From Prosopocoilus inquinatus (Eukaryota; Arthropoda; Insecta; Coleoptera; Lucanidae), in the NCBI GenBank assembly GCA_036172665.1, contig CM069871.1, positions 62,246,713 through 62,310,712 on the forward strand: DNA of 64,000 nt, given 5' to 3'. The first letter of the stretch is position 1, and every line of letters starts with the position of its first letter. The notes beneath the pieces are model-generated. The model did no database searches. It worked only from the letters and a program-made list of their open reading frames with translations, and was not told the origin of the DNA. Positions 1 through 10,765 of the stretch are shown here, in pieces. The position numbers and the translations under genes are program-made.

Positions 1-1780
1 CCAATTTTATATACAGGTTGATTCAGAATAAGTTCCCAACTCGTTAACTACACATAGTCCTTGAAGAAAACAAAGCAAATAACAATAGACATCGGGGGAT
101 CTAACTTTGTGTAGTTTTTGAGATAAAATGGATTAAAAATTCACATGTAAACTTGTTGGTGGTCACTGGAATAACAACAGCAACAGACTTTCAAGGAATA
201 AAACACAAAACACGAACATTTAACCTTGAGCTGGAAATTTAAAACGATTTGTGTACGACTCTCTGAGAAAAGATTGCATAATGCGAACAATAAACTTTAT
301 CTTTTTATGATGTAAGTAGGGATACAATAATTTTGTCAGTGGAATCGTTTTCGTGTCAACGTGCGTATCAGTTTACAGAAATTTAGTAAAATTCGTGCTT
401 TTTAAGATTACGTCCTATGAAGAATTGAATGATGTGCTCTTAATGCCAATCGCGGCCCTTCGGGATTTTTTAATTAAACGTATGTACTACCACAGATATA
501 TACTTACAATTGCCTCATGTGCGAGATAATCGAATTAATCGAATTATAGTGAAGCGAATCATGTTTAATTAAACATTACAAATGAAAAATTCACTTTATG
601 GACACCCCAATTGAGGAAATTGCATTTTTGCTGGAGCAAAAAAAATCAAAACAATGCAAATTACAATCCAACGTACGAGATTCATTAGGCTGACATTCAC
701 ACAGAATTTTTGAACGCCCTTGGGTGGTAGCATTCTTTGTTACGGTAGATTTCTTCCTTCTCGCACCGCGCTTGTGGCCACCCTTGTTAGGGATCGCTCG
801 GTGTTCCTCGAGGCCGCGGTTAAGTGGGCGAATGGAATGCCGGGAGACCATGCATACTTGAGTCGACATTGATTCATTCACTCGCTGGTATCTGTTGCGT
901 GCGGTTGAGTTTTGATTAGCGACGTTTGGTTGTGAGGCAATCGCTGTTGGCGGATTTTCGTCCAGCACTATTTTGCTCCAGTAGATTCCTGGTGTCATCG
1001 TTTTGGCGTTTTGCGAGTTGAGTTTTAGTGTGTTGCACCATCAAGCGTGGGTGAGTTTTTCTCGTACGACCTCGTAGCCATTTTGTGCTAATTTTTTCCG
1101 TTTTCGTTTTTCCGTTTTATACTGCAACTAACAGCAGGTACTAGCTCTCCAGAAAGAGCAGCAGATGCTATTTACCCTGCGTAAGAACCTGGTAGGGAGG
1201 TCATCATCCCCCTTGGCTCCGATTGGCGTAACAGTAGGCTGCAAAGATTTTGAGATCGACCTCGACCGGCGTCGACAGCCGCCATTTTTGCCGTCGACAA
1301 GAGCCGGTGCCAACGAGCTTCTTGGCCAGCCCAAATTTCTGATTTTCTAACTCACGCCTTCGGGTTACGCAATCGTCAAGTGAAATTCTCCCCCCCCCCC
1401 TCCAGAATTCCGAAGCCATTGTGTCGCATGGCACACATACATTCTACGTCGGCCCTTGCTGTGTTGATAATTTCAATTTTGATTTGTTTAATTGTTTTTT
1501 AAGAGAATCCTCCACAGTAACATCCACTTTTTTTGGTACTGCAGTAAAATGTTTTCCCCTTGTTGTGCTCTGTAAAAGGGTTTAATGCGTTTTCGGGTTT
1601 TGATTTAAGCGATATTTGTGTTGATTTATTGTAAGCGACGCGTGAATCCTCCGTATGGGCGCTTTTTCGGTCCTCGGTTAGGGCTTGTTTGAATTTTATT
1701 AAGGCATGACTTTGCGCGTCCCCTATCTGGGCGCAGATGCTTATTTTGTTACGTATGTATAATCAACCAGAGCAGAATTA
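1..1780. other. Unassigned sequence upstream of LINE remnant
   Basis: No gene is recognised. The first 420 bases are A+T-rich. From about 720 to 1450 the base composition rises in GC and carries short open frames on both strands (for example 1165-1350 plus and 591-998 minus) that overlap and have no recognisable domain. The end at 1-30 shares a short run (ACAGGTTGATTCAGAA) with 48531-48545, which may be the edge of a common repeat. A poly-C run lies at about 1391-1400. Confidence 0.5.
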
Positions 1781-3990
1781 CTGAAAAATTTAACGCTGTC
1801 CTATGACTTAAAACACGTAATTAAGAACCATACCCGTTCAACAATCAACACTAGTACGTGTATCGATAACATATTTACCAATGTCAGGAAATATAATCGA
1901 TGCAGATATGTCTGACCATAGCGCATTATTCTTCAATTATGAAGTTACATCGAAATTAAATAAAAAATGCATCCGGAAAAGAGTTATTACTAAGAAAAAG
2001 ATGGATCGTTTTCTTACTTTGCTCTCAGAGGAATCATGGGATGATGTATATACAGGTGATAAACAAGTACGAATCCTTTTCCAAATTTTAATGGTGTGCT
2101 TGGAATCTGCTTTTCCAATTATTTCCGTAAAACAGTCCACAAAACAGCAAACCTGTATTGCGTCAGAAGAACTATTACAAGTAAAATCTACACTAGGCCT
2201 AATTGAGGACGCTTATAAGTTATATGGTGGAAATGAATTAAAGACCATCCACAACAACTACAGAAACTTTTACCTTGGTTATGCAAGAGAAGAAAGGAGG
2301 CAAAGTAATCTTTATAAGATCCAGTTTTCCAATTGTAAACAAAAAAACCTTATGGGACATCATAAAACAAGAAACCTCATCAGTTTCAGAAGTTGGAAAC
2401 AACCTATCTGGGGAGGAGTTGACCGATTTTGTCTGTGGGATTGCTGAGAACATTTTAAAAGAATTGCCACCAAGCAGAGAGGAACCGGAATCACTTTTAA
2501 AGAAGGTCTCCGGTTGCAGCCGCTCATGTTTCTTAAACCCAGTCACTAGACAAGAAATTAAATCAATTATACAAAGATTAAAACCAAAACCTTCAACAGA
2601 CATATATGGAGTAAGCATAACACTCTTTAAGAATGCTTCGGAATTTTTAACAGAACCTTTAGCTGATATAATCAATGCCGGTTTTCAGGAAGGTACGGTT
2701 CCTGATGGAATGAAGGTTGCTAAAGTCACAACAGTTTTCAAGAAAGGAGACCGCTGTTCGACAAACAATTACCGACCCATCTCTGTATTGCCTGTAACGT
2801 CTAAAATATTTGAAAATGCATTATATACTCGCCTAAGAGCATTTTTTATTAAGAATAAAATGTTAGACGAATCTCAATTTGGCTTTAAAATACTGAAGCC
2901 GCGGTACTGTCCCTGCTCAACTACATTTGGGAAACTTTTGAAGAACGTTGCGACTTTGACGCTATAATCTTAACAAAAGCATTTGACTGTATGCATCACA
3001 AGATACTACTTACGAAGCTAGAGCATTACGGGATTAGAAGTACCACTCTCAAATTAATTGAGTCCTATTTTACTAAAAGAAGACAGTCTGTTTAATTAAA
3101 TGGGCAGCTCAGTAAGGTACAAAATATTTCTAACGGAATAGCACAAGACTCGCTCATTGGGCCGCTTCTGTTCATCATCTTTACTAACGACCTCCCGGAA
3201 CAATTAACGGCACATACAGTCATGTTCACCGCCGATGCAACAATATGTTGTAAAGATACCAGTACTGAATATTTGCTGATAAGCATGAATAAAGCAAACA
3301 AATTGGCCACCGAATGGTTCCGTACGAATAAGCTGGAGCCAAATGAAGAAAAGAAAGTGCAAATCTCTTTCACGACCAAAAGAAGCATAACCACTGTTAA
3401 TACTAACTCCACTAAATTATTAGGGATTACTCTGGACACTCGATTGACTTGGAGGACCCATATACAAGAAATTCTGAACAAGCTTGCTTCTATGACGTAT
3501 GCCATCCGCCGAATTAAGCAGGTAATAAACAAGGAAGCAGCTATAACAACCTATTTCGCCCTGTTTCGTTCCCGTGTGTGCTATGGAATTCAAATTTGGA
3601 GCGAGTCGGCACACGCTGATAATATACTCGTTAGCCAAAAAAACGCTATCCGTATAATTGAGGGTGTTCCTAGGCGAATCCACTGCAAACCATTATTCCC
3701 CAAGCTGAAAATAATGACTATGATTTCTGCATATCTCTATCGCTAGCTTCAAAGAGCACGAAGAGAAGCGGACGATCTTCAGAAAAGGCGAGATATGATG
3801 GACACCGTCCTAAGGTCCGGACACTCGATTCACATCCCCCGTCGAAGAATTAACACAACGGGTGCTCAGTGTAGACATATTTACTTATATAACAAGCTCC
3901 CCAAGCCTCGGACGGAAATGACGCTGAAATAATTCAAATTTACAATCAAATACTTTTCCTTAGATAATCCATTTTATACAGTCAATGAAT
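1781..3990 (+). pseudogene. Degraded non-LTR retrotransposon (endonuclease end and reverse transcriptase)
   Basis: This is a 5'-truncated LINE of the jockey/CR1 type, broken into several frames. At 1781-1880 the end of an apurinic-like endonuclease domain reads with the pattern TRSTINTSTCIDNIFTN; a frame change near 1880 leads to the SDHSALFF motif. A second frame change near 2335 leads to the connector and the start of the reverse transcriptase (NYRPISVLPVTSKIFE around 2767-2815), and a third near 2895 leads to motif A (LTKAFDCMHHKLL-like, 2970-3010). An in-frame stop lies near 3093. Motif B is GIAQDSLIGP, and the catalytic box usually read FADD is FTAD at about 3223-3236, so the first aspartate is lost. 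The thumb/tail (LLGITLDTRLTW, about 3418-3453) continues to 3746 and in broken form to about 3990 (LYNKLP-like). It cannot be active. The family call is by motif only. Confidence 0.85.
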
Positions 3991-4647
3991 TTATCTCGAA
4001 CTTTTAGTTTTTCTTTTTTCTTGTGTCTTGTGTCCTAGGGTGTTGGAACCTCCGCGGATGTAACAGAATACACTCTCTCAGCCACGTATTCCCATTATCG
4101 TCGAGTTACGTAACCACTGCTGGGTGGTACCCTTTCCGACAACAACTTTAAGATTTCCCACGACCGTCTCCCTGAGTGTGCACTGTTACGTAACCCTATT
4201 CACTCACTATCACAGTCTTCGAGGGTCCGACCGACTCGGTTCTACAAAGGTAAGTCTTCGAACTGGCACAGGCCTTCCTCCGTTTTCTTCATGGACCGGA
4301 TCTAAACAGCACTGTGTGCTTCCTTGTCACTTTTTTGCAGTGATAAGTGTTTGTAAAAATGTAGCAGCCTGGCTCGCAGAGTTGCTCATGCAAAGAAGAA
4401 AAAATCTTGCGCTTCAAATATGCGAGTCAAAACGCGCATTCAGAAGTAATTGCAGCTTTAATAAATTAAATAGTAAGTTAAATTTGGCCGAATAAGCTAG
4501 CCCTAAAACGTGTTGTGTGTAGCGGCCTATTCATCAATCATGTAAATAAGCGCAAAACAAAAAGTTTACATCAAATATCTGTTACAAAACCCGTAAGTTA
4601 CATCACATAACATTTACTTTTTATTGACACAGTGACAGAGTTTCTAA

Positions 4648-5839
4648 TAGTGCTGGCAAAAACCGGAAAAAATTGAAACCGAATAATCGGTTTCTTTAAA
4701 AACCGGTTTTGGATAAAACCGGTTATCCAAATAATGGTTAAAACCGACTATTCGAATATCCAAAAATCGATTATTCGGATATTCGAAAAACTATCTACTT
4801 GAATATATTCAAAAGCCGACTATTCGGATATTCGCGAAATCTGTAATCAAAAAAATAGCTTTTGGATTACCCGAAAATCTGATTAATAAAAAACAGACTC
4901 GACTGAATTTTAACTCTAAACGCCAATTTTACAATGGCGAGATATTTTTAAAATATAAAACGAATCATAAATTACGTATTACGTTACAGTTTATTGTACA
5001 GAAGGAAATACGATGTACTAGTGGTTTAAAAGTTTGTTATTTCCAAGGCAAGAGCGCCACTAATGTTCCTGGTTTTTATTCAGATGAAGATGTTTTCATA
5101 CATTTCAATTTTGTGCTTCTCTTATCCATTTTAAAGTATTAATTATATTTCTAATTTATCACACATCTAAAACGTGACACACACTCACTAATAATAGTTT
5201 TCGTTTTTTGTTAAATACTAGATATATGTCAATTATTCTTGTTCTATCTAATGAACAACATTCAACAAATTGTAAAAGTAATGCAAATATTTTGTGCTGT
5301 AAAAATTCATTACGGTGCCGAACAACATCTGTACCATAACAAACTTTTATTGAATTCTCCGAAAGACGGTTGGGTACGGTCGAAAAGGCTACTCACAACA
5401 AAAACTAAAATTACTTTAATTCTTCTTCTTCGACTTCTAATAAGTTTTATTTTTTCATATTTTTAATATTTACTCATTTTAAATTTTATTTGAGTTTTAA
5501 ATTTGCTGCCTCAAATTCCTAAGATTATCTTTAAATGGATGAAAAAAATAAATACGTTATTGTGTATACAGTTATTTGAATATCAAGTAGTTGGGCTATT
5601 TGAATATTTTTCATTATTCGAATAACCGGTCATTCGAGTATCCGATTATCCAAAAACCGATATTATTCGAATATCCGGGTATCCAAATAATTGGATATTC
5701 GAATATCCGATTATCCAAATAATTGGATATTCGAATAACCGATTATCCGGATAACCGGTTTTCGGTTTTGTTTAAAATCTTGGATAATCCAAAACCGATT
5801 AACCGGTTATCCAAAAAACCGATTTGGTTGCCAGCACTA
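4648..5839. mobile_element. hAT-like non-autonomous DNA transposon
   Basis: The element is bounded by perfect 12-bp terminal inverted repeats, TAGTGCTGGCAA at 4648-4659 and TTGCCAGCACTA at 5828-5839. It is flanked by an identical 8-bp direct repeat, GTTTCTAA, at 4640-4647 and 5840-5847. An 8-bp target duplication and this type of terminus are the signature of the hAT superfamily. No transposase frame is visible in the 1.2 kb interior, so it is non-autonomous. Both ends (about 4665-4880 and 5575-5825) are packed with short direct and inverted copies of ATTCGGATA/ATCCGAAT and AACCGGTTATCC-like words, which look like transposase-binding subterminal repeats. A short plus-strand open frame at 5239-5466 has no recognisable domain. 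Confidence 0.9.
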
Positions 5840-5847
5840 GTTTCTAA

Positions 5848-8800
5848 GACATAAAGAGTTAGTCAACCCGATTTTAAAAACATATTACGCATCGCATTCC
5901 AATAGTCATCTGTGGTACTTAAACGGTTTCCATTTGGGGCACAAAAGACATTGATTTTCGAAATGTCTCCGAAAAAAAATATTTTACAATTTGACCTTAG
6001 TAAATACGCCCCTAACGGGACGGACACATGAATCACACTATACTATCGAACTTATTTACTAAATTAAATTAAATACATAATGAAAATAAGTAGATTTTTA
6101 AAATCCTTCTTTTAAAAGTATTGACTCTCAAAAATGTAAACATTGCACCGTACGTGTTTAAATTGTAGTTAACAGATTGAAATAACTGATACTCAATACA
6201 TTTTATCGGTCGGCGTCCAATCTAACCAACCTCGTTGGCTCGAAGTTAAGAGCCCTCGAACCGAATCTTACAGTTAACTTGTTGAGGCAACTTGACGTGT
6301 CGTAATTGCAGTTAATTACAACGAATCGCCTAGCAAACTTTGGCCGCACGGGCACAAGTTTCTGCGAGATCTCGTCCTATAAGTAATAAGTAGATCTCCA
6401 GAAACTTTTGCCTGCCGGCGAAATAAAACACGGCCGGGGAAAAAACCGGCGGAAAGCGTCGCCGGGAACAATGCTTTATTATTTAGGAGACGGATGATTT
6501 TTTTTTATTTACGCTCATGAGCTCTACGTAAAATGTCGCCATAAATTGTTTGGGGGTGACGTTTCTTACATTTCCTCTGACGGTGAAAATTTTTCTTTGT
6601 TAACAAACGGAATCATACGCGAATTTATTTAGGAAGTAAAATATGACGCACAAGGAAAATGTGGTTGTATAGAGCGAATTATTTTATACTTCTAAACCCC
6701 GAATTATTCACTTTTTTCACTAAAATCTTAATTTGTAACAGACGCGAGTTATCTTTCTACTAGGTTTAGGGATGGTCAGCCTCAATACTCTTTCACCCTG
6801 AACAACACGATACCATAACCACCACCACCACCCGTTTTATAGAAAACCAAACCTGATTTTTTGACCAAAAAGCCACTCTGGAAAGCATTTTTCTTGTTCG
6901 GTAGCTAGTTTTTGTTAGAAGCTAAAAATATGCTTTCAACGGTGTATTCCTCGAAAAGTCGAAATAGTGCCGTTTTAGTTACCTCAAGATCGTCAGATTT
7001 TTCCCTTTCGTTGTCTATCTGCTTGCGAGTTGTCGTCTCCGAAATTCTTGATGAAGGTAAAGAGTGAACCTTAGAATTAGTAAATGAAAGAGAATGGTAA
7101 GTATTGAATTCAATGCGGAAATTTTCATCGCGACGACCGGAATTGGCAGAGAAATTTATCTCTAATAATCTACTCAAATAAACTCAACGGTTTATTTAAG
7201 TTTTGATCGACATTTTTGATTTAATTTACATCATTTTAGGTGTATTGGTATCTGATTTTGTCATTTTCTATATTTAGGTCGCATTTGAAACAAGTGCCCC
7301 TATTCTACGAAACTGTCTACTTACATATGTATGTATTTGTATCTAACAACAGTGACATACTCTCTGTTCCGTTACTATTATTAAATATTTTAGTAGAGGT
7401 ATTTTAGGTTAGCTTTCCCGATTCACGTAGTAATAGACGTAGTTCGGCGCATAAATAAAATTCCCGCGGATTCAGAGAGCCTTCGAAATGCATGTCTTTT
7501 ATGCAATCCTAGTTCCAAACTTCACAATAAAACTTTGCAGACTCTATGAACTGCATGAAAGGGGCTTTCAGCTTAAAAGACTTTGCGATAGCCTAATATA
7601 TAAAATGTAAATCTCCAAAGAATTCTGATGGTGTTGTATTTACGTACGACACCTTTTCTCGCAGCAAGCAGTACCTTTCGGACAAATCCCCCGCAACACA
7701 TTTGATTATGGCTGAGGAGTTTTCAGAGTTCTGCACGACCATCGACGCATTCCATTGTTGGTTTAAACAAAAACAATTACTAAATTTGTTTGTAAAATTA
7801 GTTTGCGCCCGGTGAGTTTCACAGCCGGATGATATAACACAATTTTGACATAGTTTATGAAATTTAGCGGCGTATGAAATGCAAATCGAAATAAAATTCT
7901 GGGCTGAGAGCGGCGCGGCGGGGGGGCATTGCGTTATTTGCTCGAGCTGTGTTGACTCGTTCGGTGTTTACGAGTCGGTTTTAATTAATTTTAAATTTAA
8001 TTTGGCGCACCCAAGTGTTTTTGTCTATTGATTTATATCATTTACGCTTCGAAATATGTTTTTAATTTAAAGAAACAATCGATGTGTTTACTTATTTTTT
8101 CAATCGGCTTCGAGTGGCTGTCAGAAACTCGATGGTTTTATCAAACAACCGCAAGCAAAATTTGATAATTAATTTTTTGCTTTATTAGGTATTTTTCTGA
8201 ATAGGATTTGCAATTTTACTTTCGTTATAGAAATCCACTCATTTTATTTTCGTTGAATTAAACATGTTAAAACGCGTTTTATTTTACTCCGGGTGACGCC
8301 GTTCTGTCTATGTTTTTTAGGGCTGTTTCAATTTGTTTTTACGATCTTTTTCGCTCGAGCTTCGGACGTTTCCTTAACCTTTGGCCTCTCCTTTTATTGG
8401 TTTTCAATTACGTCACGTTTGCGTTTGGTTGACTGGTCATTTTAGACCCTTTTCTTTTCGTTTGATTCTCTTTTTCCCCTTCTCCTCCTGATCACCTTAG
8501 CAACGGGTCATTCCTAATGGAGAATTCAGGTGATTCACTTGATAGTGTATGAGCTGCTGTTTTGTGTTTTGGATAATTTTCCCGGGACGAACGAAATAAT
8601 ACCCTGCGGCTGCTTTGCCGGCTTTAACGGTTTCACCTGATAGTAAGTAGCGTCTGCACGCTCTTTTGGCCAGTCTGGTGGCTATTTTCTCCAGATAAGA
8701 ACTTCGTTGCCGGCCAATCTGATTTGTATTCTACATTTCCTTTATTCTCCCCTTTTGGGCTCTACCCAACAGTGTCTTTATCAAGCGGATTTTACATCCT

Positions 8801-9738
8801 GCGGTTGGTTTTCCTCGTTGGTTGCTCCCCTTGCGACTTTACCTACTTGCGGCTAGTTACGCCGCAAACAATTGAAATCGCCTTCGACATCGTGTTCTTT
8901 ACTTCCGCAAGGATCTATAGCACCGTGTCTTACAATGCCGAACCCTACGGGTGTCAGATAACAAGATTCGTCGGACATACAGGTCGGACTTTTACGATAT
9001 CTTGCTACTGTTGACTTTTTTTCTCCCATGAACAACCCTTCTAGGATTTTAAATTCTCGTTTATGTATAGCACGACCGGGGTTTCAAAGGTTTGGAATTT
9101 TGTAATTACTATTATCCCCCTTTTGGACCTTTGGTAACCCGTATATTTAATTTGTTTTATCTTTAACTTTAATTAAGTTTTATGACACCCTTTTTCCGGC
9201 CTTCCACTTGGTGATTTTAACTTTTGCTTCTGCGCTTCCTCCTTGGTGCATTTATCTCTAAATTTAGTCACTTGTTTATTTCAATTTTTGCGCTTGTTTT
9301 ATGTATATCTGAATTTGGTGTAAATAAAGCCTACTAGAACTTGAATGTAGCCGCGATTTCTTAATTTTCCCGTGTTTTCCTAAAAAAAATGAGTGGCACC
9401 CTTGTATTAATTTTTCGCGTTGGTTTGATTGGAATCCCGCATATAAAGAGGCGAAGTCAGTCTAAGTTTTTCTTACATTTAACCTCAACAACAATAAACA
9501 ACAATAAATATGGCGGGAAAAACCGTGAAACGACTCGGGTCGACAATCTCCAAGGAACTTATGTAGACAAGTAGGAAATCCACGTGTTTTCTATCTCTTT
9601 CCAAAGAACTCGGAAATAGGCTTCGCAATGAAAGCGGATCTATTGTCAATCAGAAAAGAAAAAACCGTAGTAACATGCTTGCGCTTTATGGTTTTCACAT
9701 ACTTCAGATCACACAAATCTTACAACCAATTGGCATGA
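5848..9738. other. Non-coding stretch with GC-rich islands
   Basis: Apart from the repeat at 6737-6915 nothing is assignable. GC-richer islands at about 6190-6500, 7890-8000 and 8500-9010 stand out from the A+T-rich background and could be conserved non-coding elements or old retroelement leader sequence. A 96-codon plus-strand frame (8724-9014) overlaps a minus-strand frame and matches no family I know. Confidence 0.4.
6737..6915 (+). repeat. Dispersed repeat, copy 1 (pair with 11056-11225)
   Basis: The sequence begins TGTAACAGACGCGAGTTAT and ends near TTCTTGTTCGGTAGCTAGTTT. A diverged copy on the same strand at 11056-11225 has TGTAACGGACGCGGGTTAT and TTCTTGTTCAGTAGCTAGTTT in the same order and spacing. 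Similarity stops after the last shared word. The class is unknown; the TG start could suggest an LTR fragment, but the other hallmarks are missing. Confidence 0.6.
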
Positions 9739-9900
9739 GATGTTTGCAAAACACATCAAAAGACACATAGAGCTCAATTCATTCCAGGTCAAGCTGTTTA
9801 GACGAATCTTGCAGCTGTAGTTTACACGGTTTCTCAAAATTAACGAAAATTAGATGTTAGAAAAATTTTGTGCAAATCGTTTTTGATTGCAGTGAGAACC

Positions 9901-9965
9901 TCGAGCAGCCTCTGGACAGCTGTTTCAGCCCTGCTTGGGGCTTCTTCAGCAGAAACGTAGCTCGA
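9901..9965 (-). ncRNA. Type I hammerhead ribozyme motif, copy 1
   Basis: Read on the minus strand the parts are in order: an outer helix TCGAGC, a proximal stem I strand GTTTCTG, the core CTGAAGA, stem II AGCCC with loop CAAGCA and GGGCT, the core GAA, a short stem III within ACAGCTGT, the cleavage triplet GTC, then CAGAGGC, which pairs with GTTTCTG over 7 bp (two G-U), and GCTCGA, which closes the outer helix. All invariant hammerhead core positions (CUGANGA, GAAA, UH) are present. Cleavage is predicted between 9915 and 9914. The outer stem extends to 9877-9990. Confidence 0.85.
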
Positions 9966-10212
9966 CATTCCCACTGCAGACCAAAAACGACTTGCCCAAT
10001 TTATTCGCAATTGCGATGTAAGAAAGATGAACATATAAAATAGCGACATCTTACTATCGCTTTTTGACCTAACATTGCAGTAGGATAGACAAACTGAAGC
10101 GGGATTTGCTCCTAATGAGTCCCCCATGCAAGGCGGCCATGCTTGCTGTCAAAGCATAATGAAAGATTTTAGAAAAATTTTTTGCAAATCGTTTTTGATT
10201 GCAGTGAGAACC

Positions 10213-10277
10213 TCGAGCAGCCTCTGGACAGCTGTTTCAGCCCTGCTTGGGGCTTCTTCAGCAGAAACGTAGCTCGA
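10213..10277 (-). ncRNA. Type I hammerhead ribozyme motif, copy 2
   Basis: The core, stem II, stem III and stem I are identical to copy 1. The predicted cleavage is between 10227 and 10226, exactly 312 bases from the site in copy 1. The long outer stem is cut on one side because the monomer is joined to an inverted copy just after 10279. Confidence 0.8.
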
Positions 10278-10354
10278 CATTTTATATGTTCATCTTTCTT
10301 ACATCGCAATTGCGAATAAATTGGGCAAGTCGTTTTTGGTCTGCAGTGGGAATG

Positions 10355-10419
10355 TCGAGCTACGTTTCTGCTGAAGAAGCCCCAAGCAGGGCTGAAACAG
10401 CTGTCCAGAGACTGCTCGA
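10355..10419 (+). ncRNA. Type I hammerhead ribozyme motif, copy 3
   Basis: The plus-strand copy has the same core. The 3' strand of stem I is CAGAGAC instead of CAGAGGC, which turns one G-U pair with GTTTCTG into A-U and keeps all 7 pairs. Cleavage is predicted after 10405. The outer stem runs from about 10330 to 10443 (TCGTTTTTG and CAAAAACGA). Confidence 0.85.
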
Positions 10420-10765
10420 GGTTCTCACTGCAATCAAAAACGATTTGCACAAAATTTTTCTAAAATCTTTCATTATGCTTTGACAGCAAGCATGGCCGCC
10501 TTGCATGGGGGACTCATTAGGAGCAAATCCCGCTTCAGTTTGTCTATCCTACTGCAATGTTAGGTCAAAAAGCGATAGTAAGATGTCGCTATTTTATATG
10601 AAAATTAGATGCTTGAAAAACACATCAAATGACACGTGGAGCTCAATTCATGCCCATCAAACTGTTTAGACGTATCTTATAGCGCCAGTTTACGGGGGTT
10701 CTCAAAATTAGAAAAAAATTAGATGTTCAAAAAACACATCAAATGACACGTAGAGCTCAATTCTC

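Larger units (their letters stand above)
9857..10599 (-). mobile_element. Hammerhead-ribozyme retroelement (retrozyme-like), locus 1
   Basis: The insertion is flanked by the 12-bp direct repeat GAAAATTAGATG (9845-9856 and 10600-10611). It contains one full minus-oriented monomer followed head to tail by a partial one (the period between equivalent points is 312 bp: 9915 to 10227). At 10279/10280 it switches to an inverted, plus-oriented, circularly permuted monomer running from TTTTATATG at 10280 to TTTTATATG at 10592, again 312 bp. The head-to-tail join adds no extra bases, as expected from a circular or multimeric RNA template. Three hammerhead motifs lie inside and are listed separately. 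No protein is needed for this class; the enzyme that inserts it is not in the window. Confidence 0.8.
9739..10765 (+). repeat. 114-bp tandem repeat, interrupted by hammerhead element
   Basis: Two units of 114 bp (9739-9852 and 10608-10721) and a partial third (10722-10765) share the words AAACACATCAAA, GACAC, GAGCTCAATTCAT, GTTTAGACG and TCTCAAAATTA in the same order. They would be adjacent were it not for the 743-bp hammerhead insertion between units 1 and 2. Confidence 0.8.

Noticed and set aside
1165..1350. 61-codon plus-strand ORF in a GC-rich block
   Set aside because: Overlapping frames exist on the opposite strand and no domain or splice pattern supports it.
9840..10127. 95-106-codon open frame found in every hammerhead monomer (minus here; also 10247-10483, 25812-26132, 30102-30395)
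   Set aside because: It runs straight through both strands of the ribozyme stems, overlaps an open frame on the other strand, and is shared because the DNA is the same repeat. The 312-base length is divisible by 3, but a TGA in CTTTGA closes the frame on the circular monomer. I treat it as incidental.
9739..10765. CRISPR-like array
   Set aside because: The repeats are a 114-bp satellite with no spacers; the context is eukaryotic.
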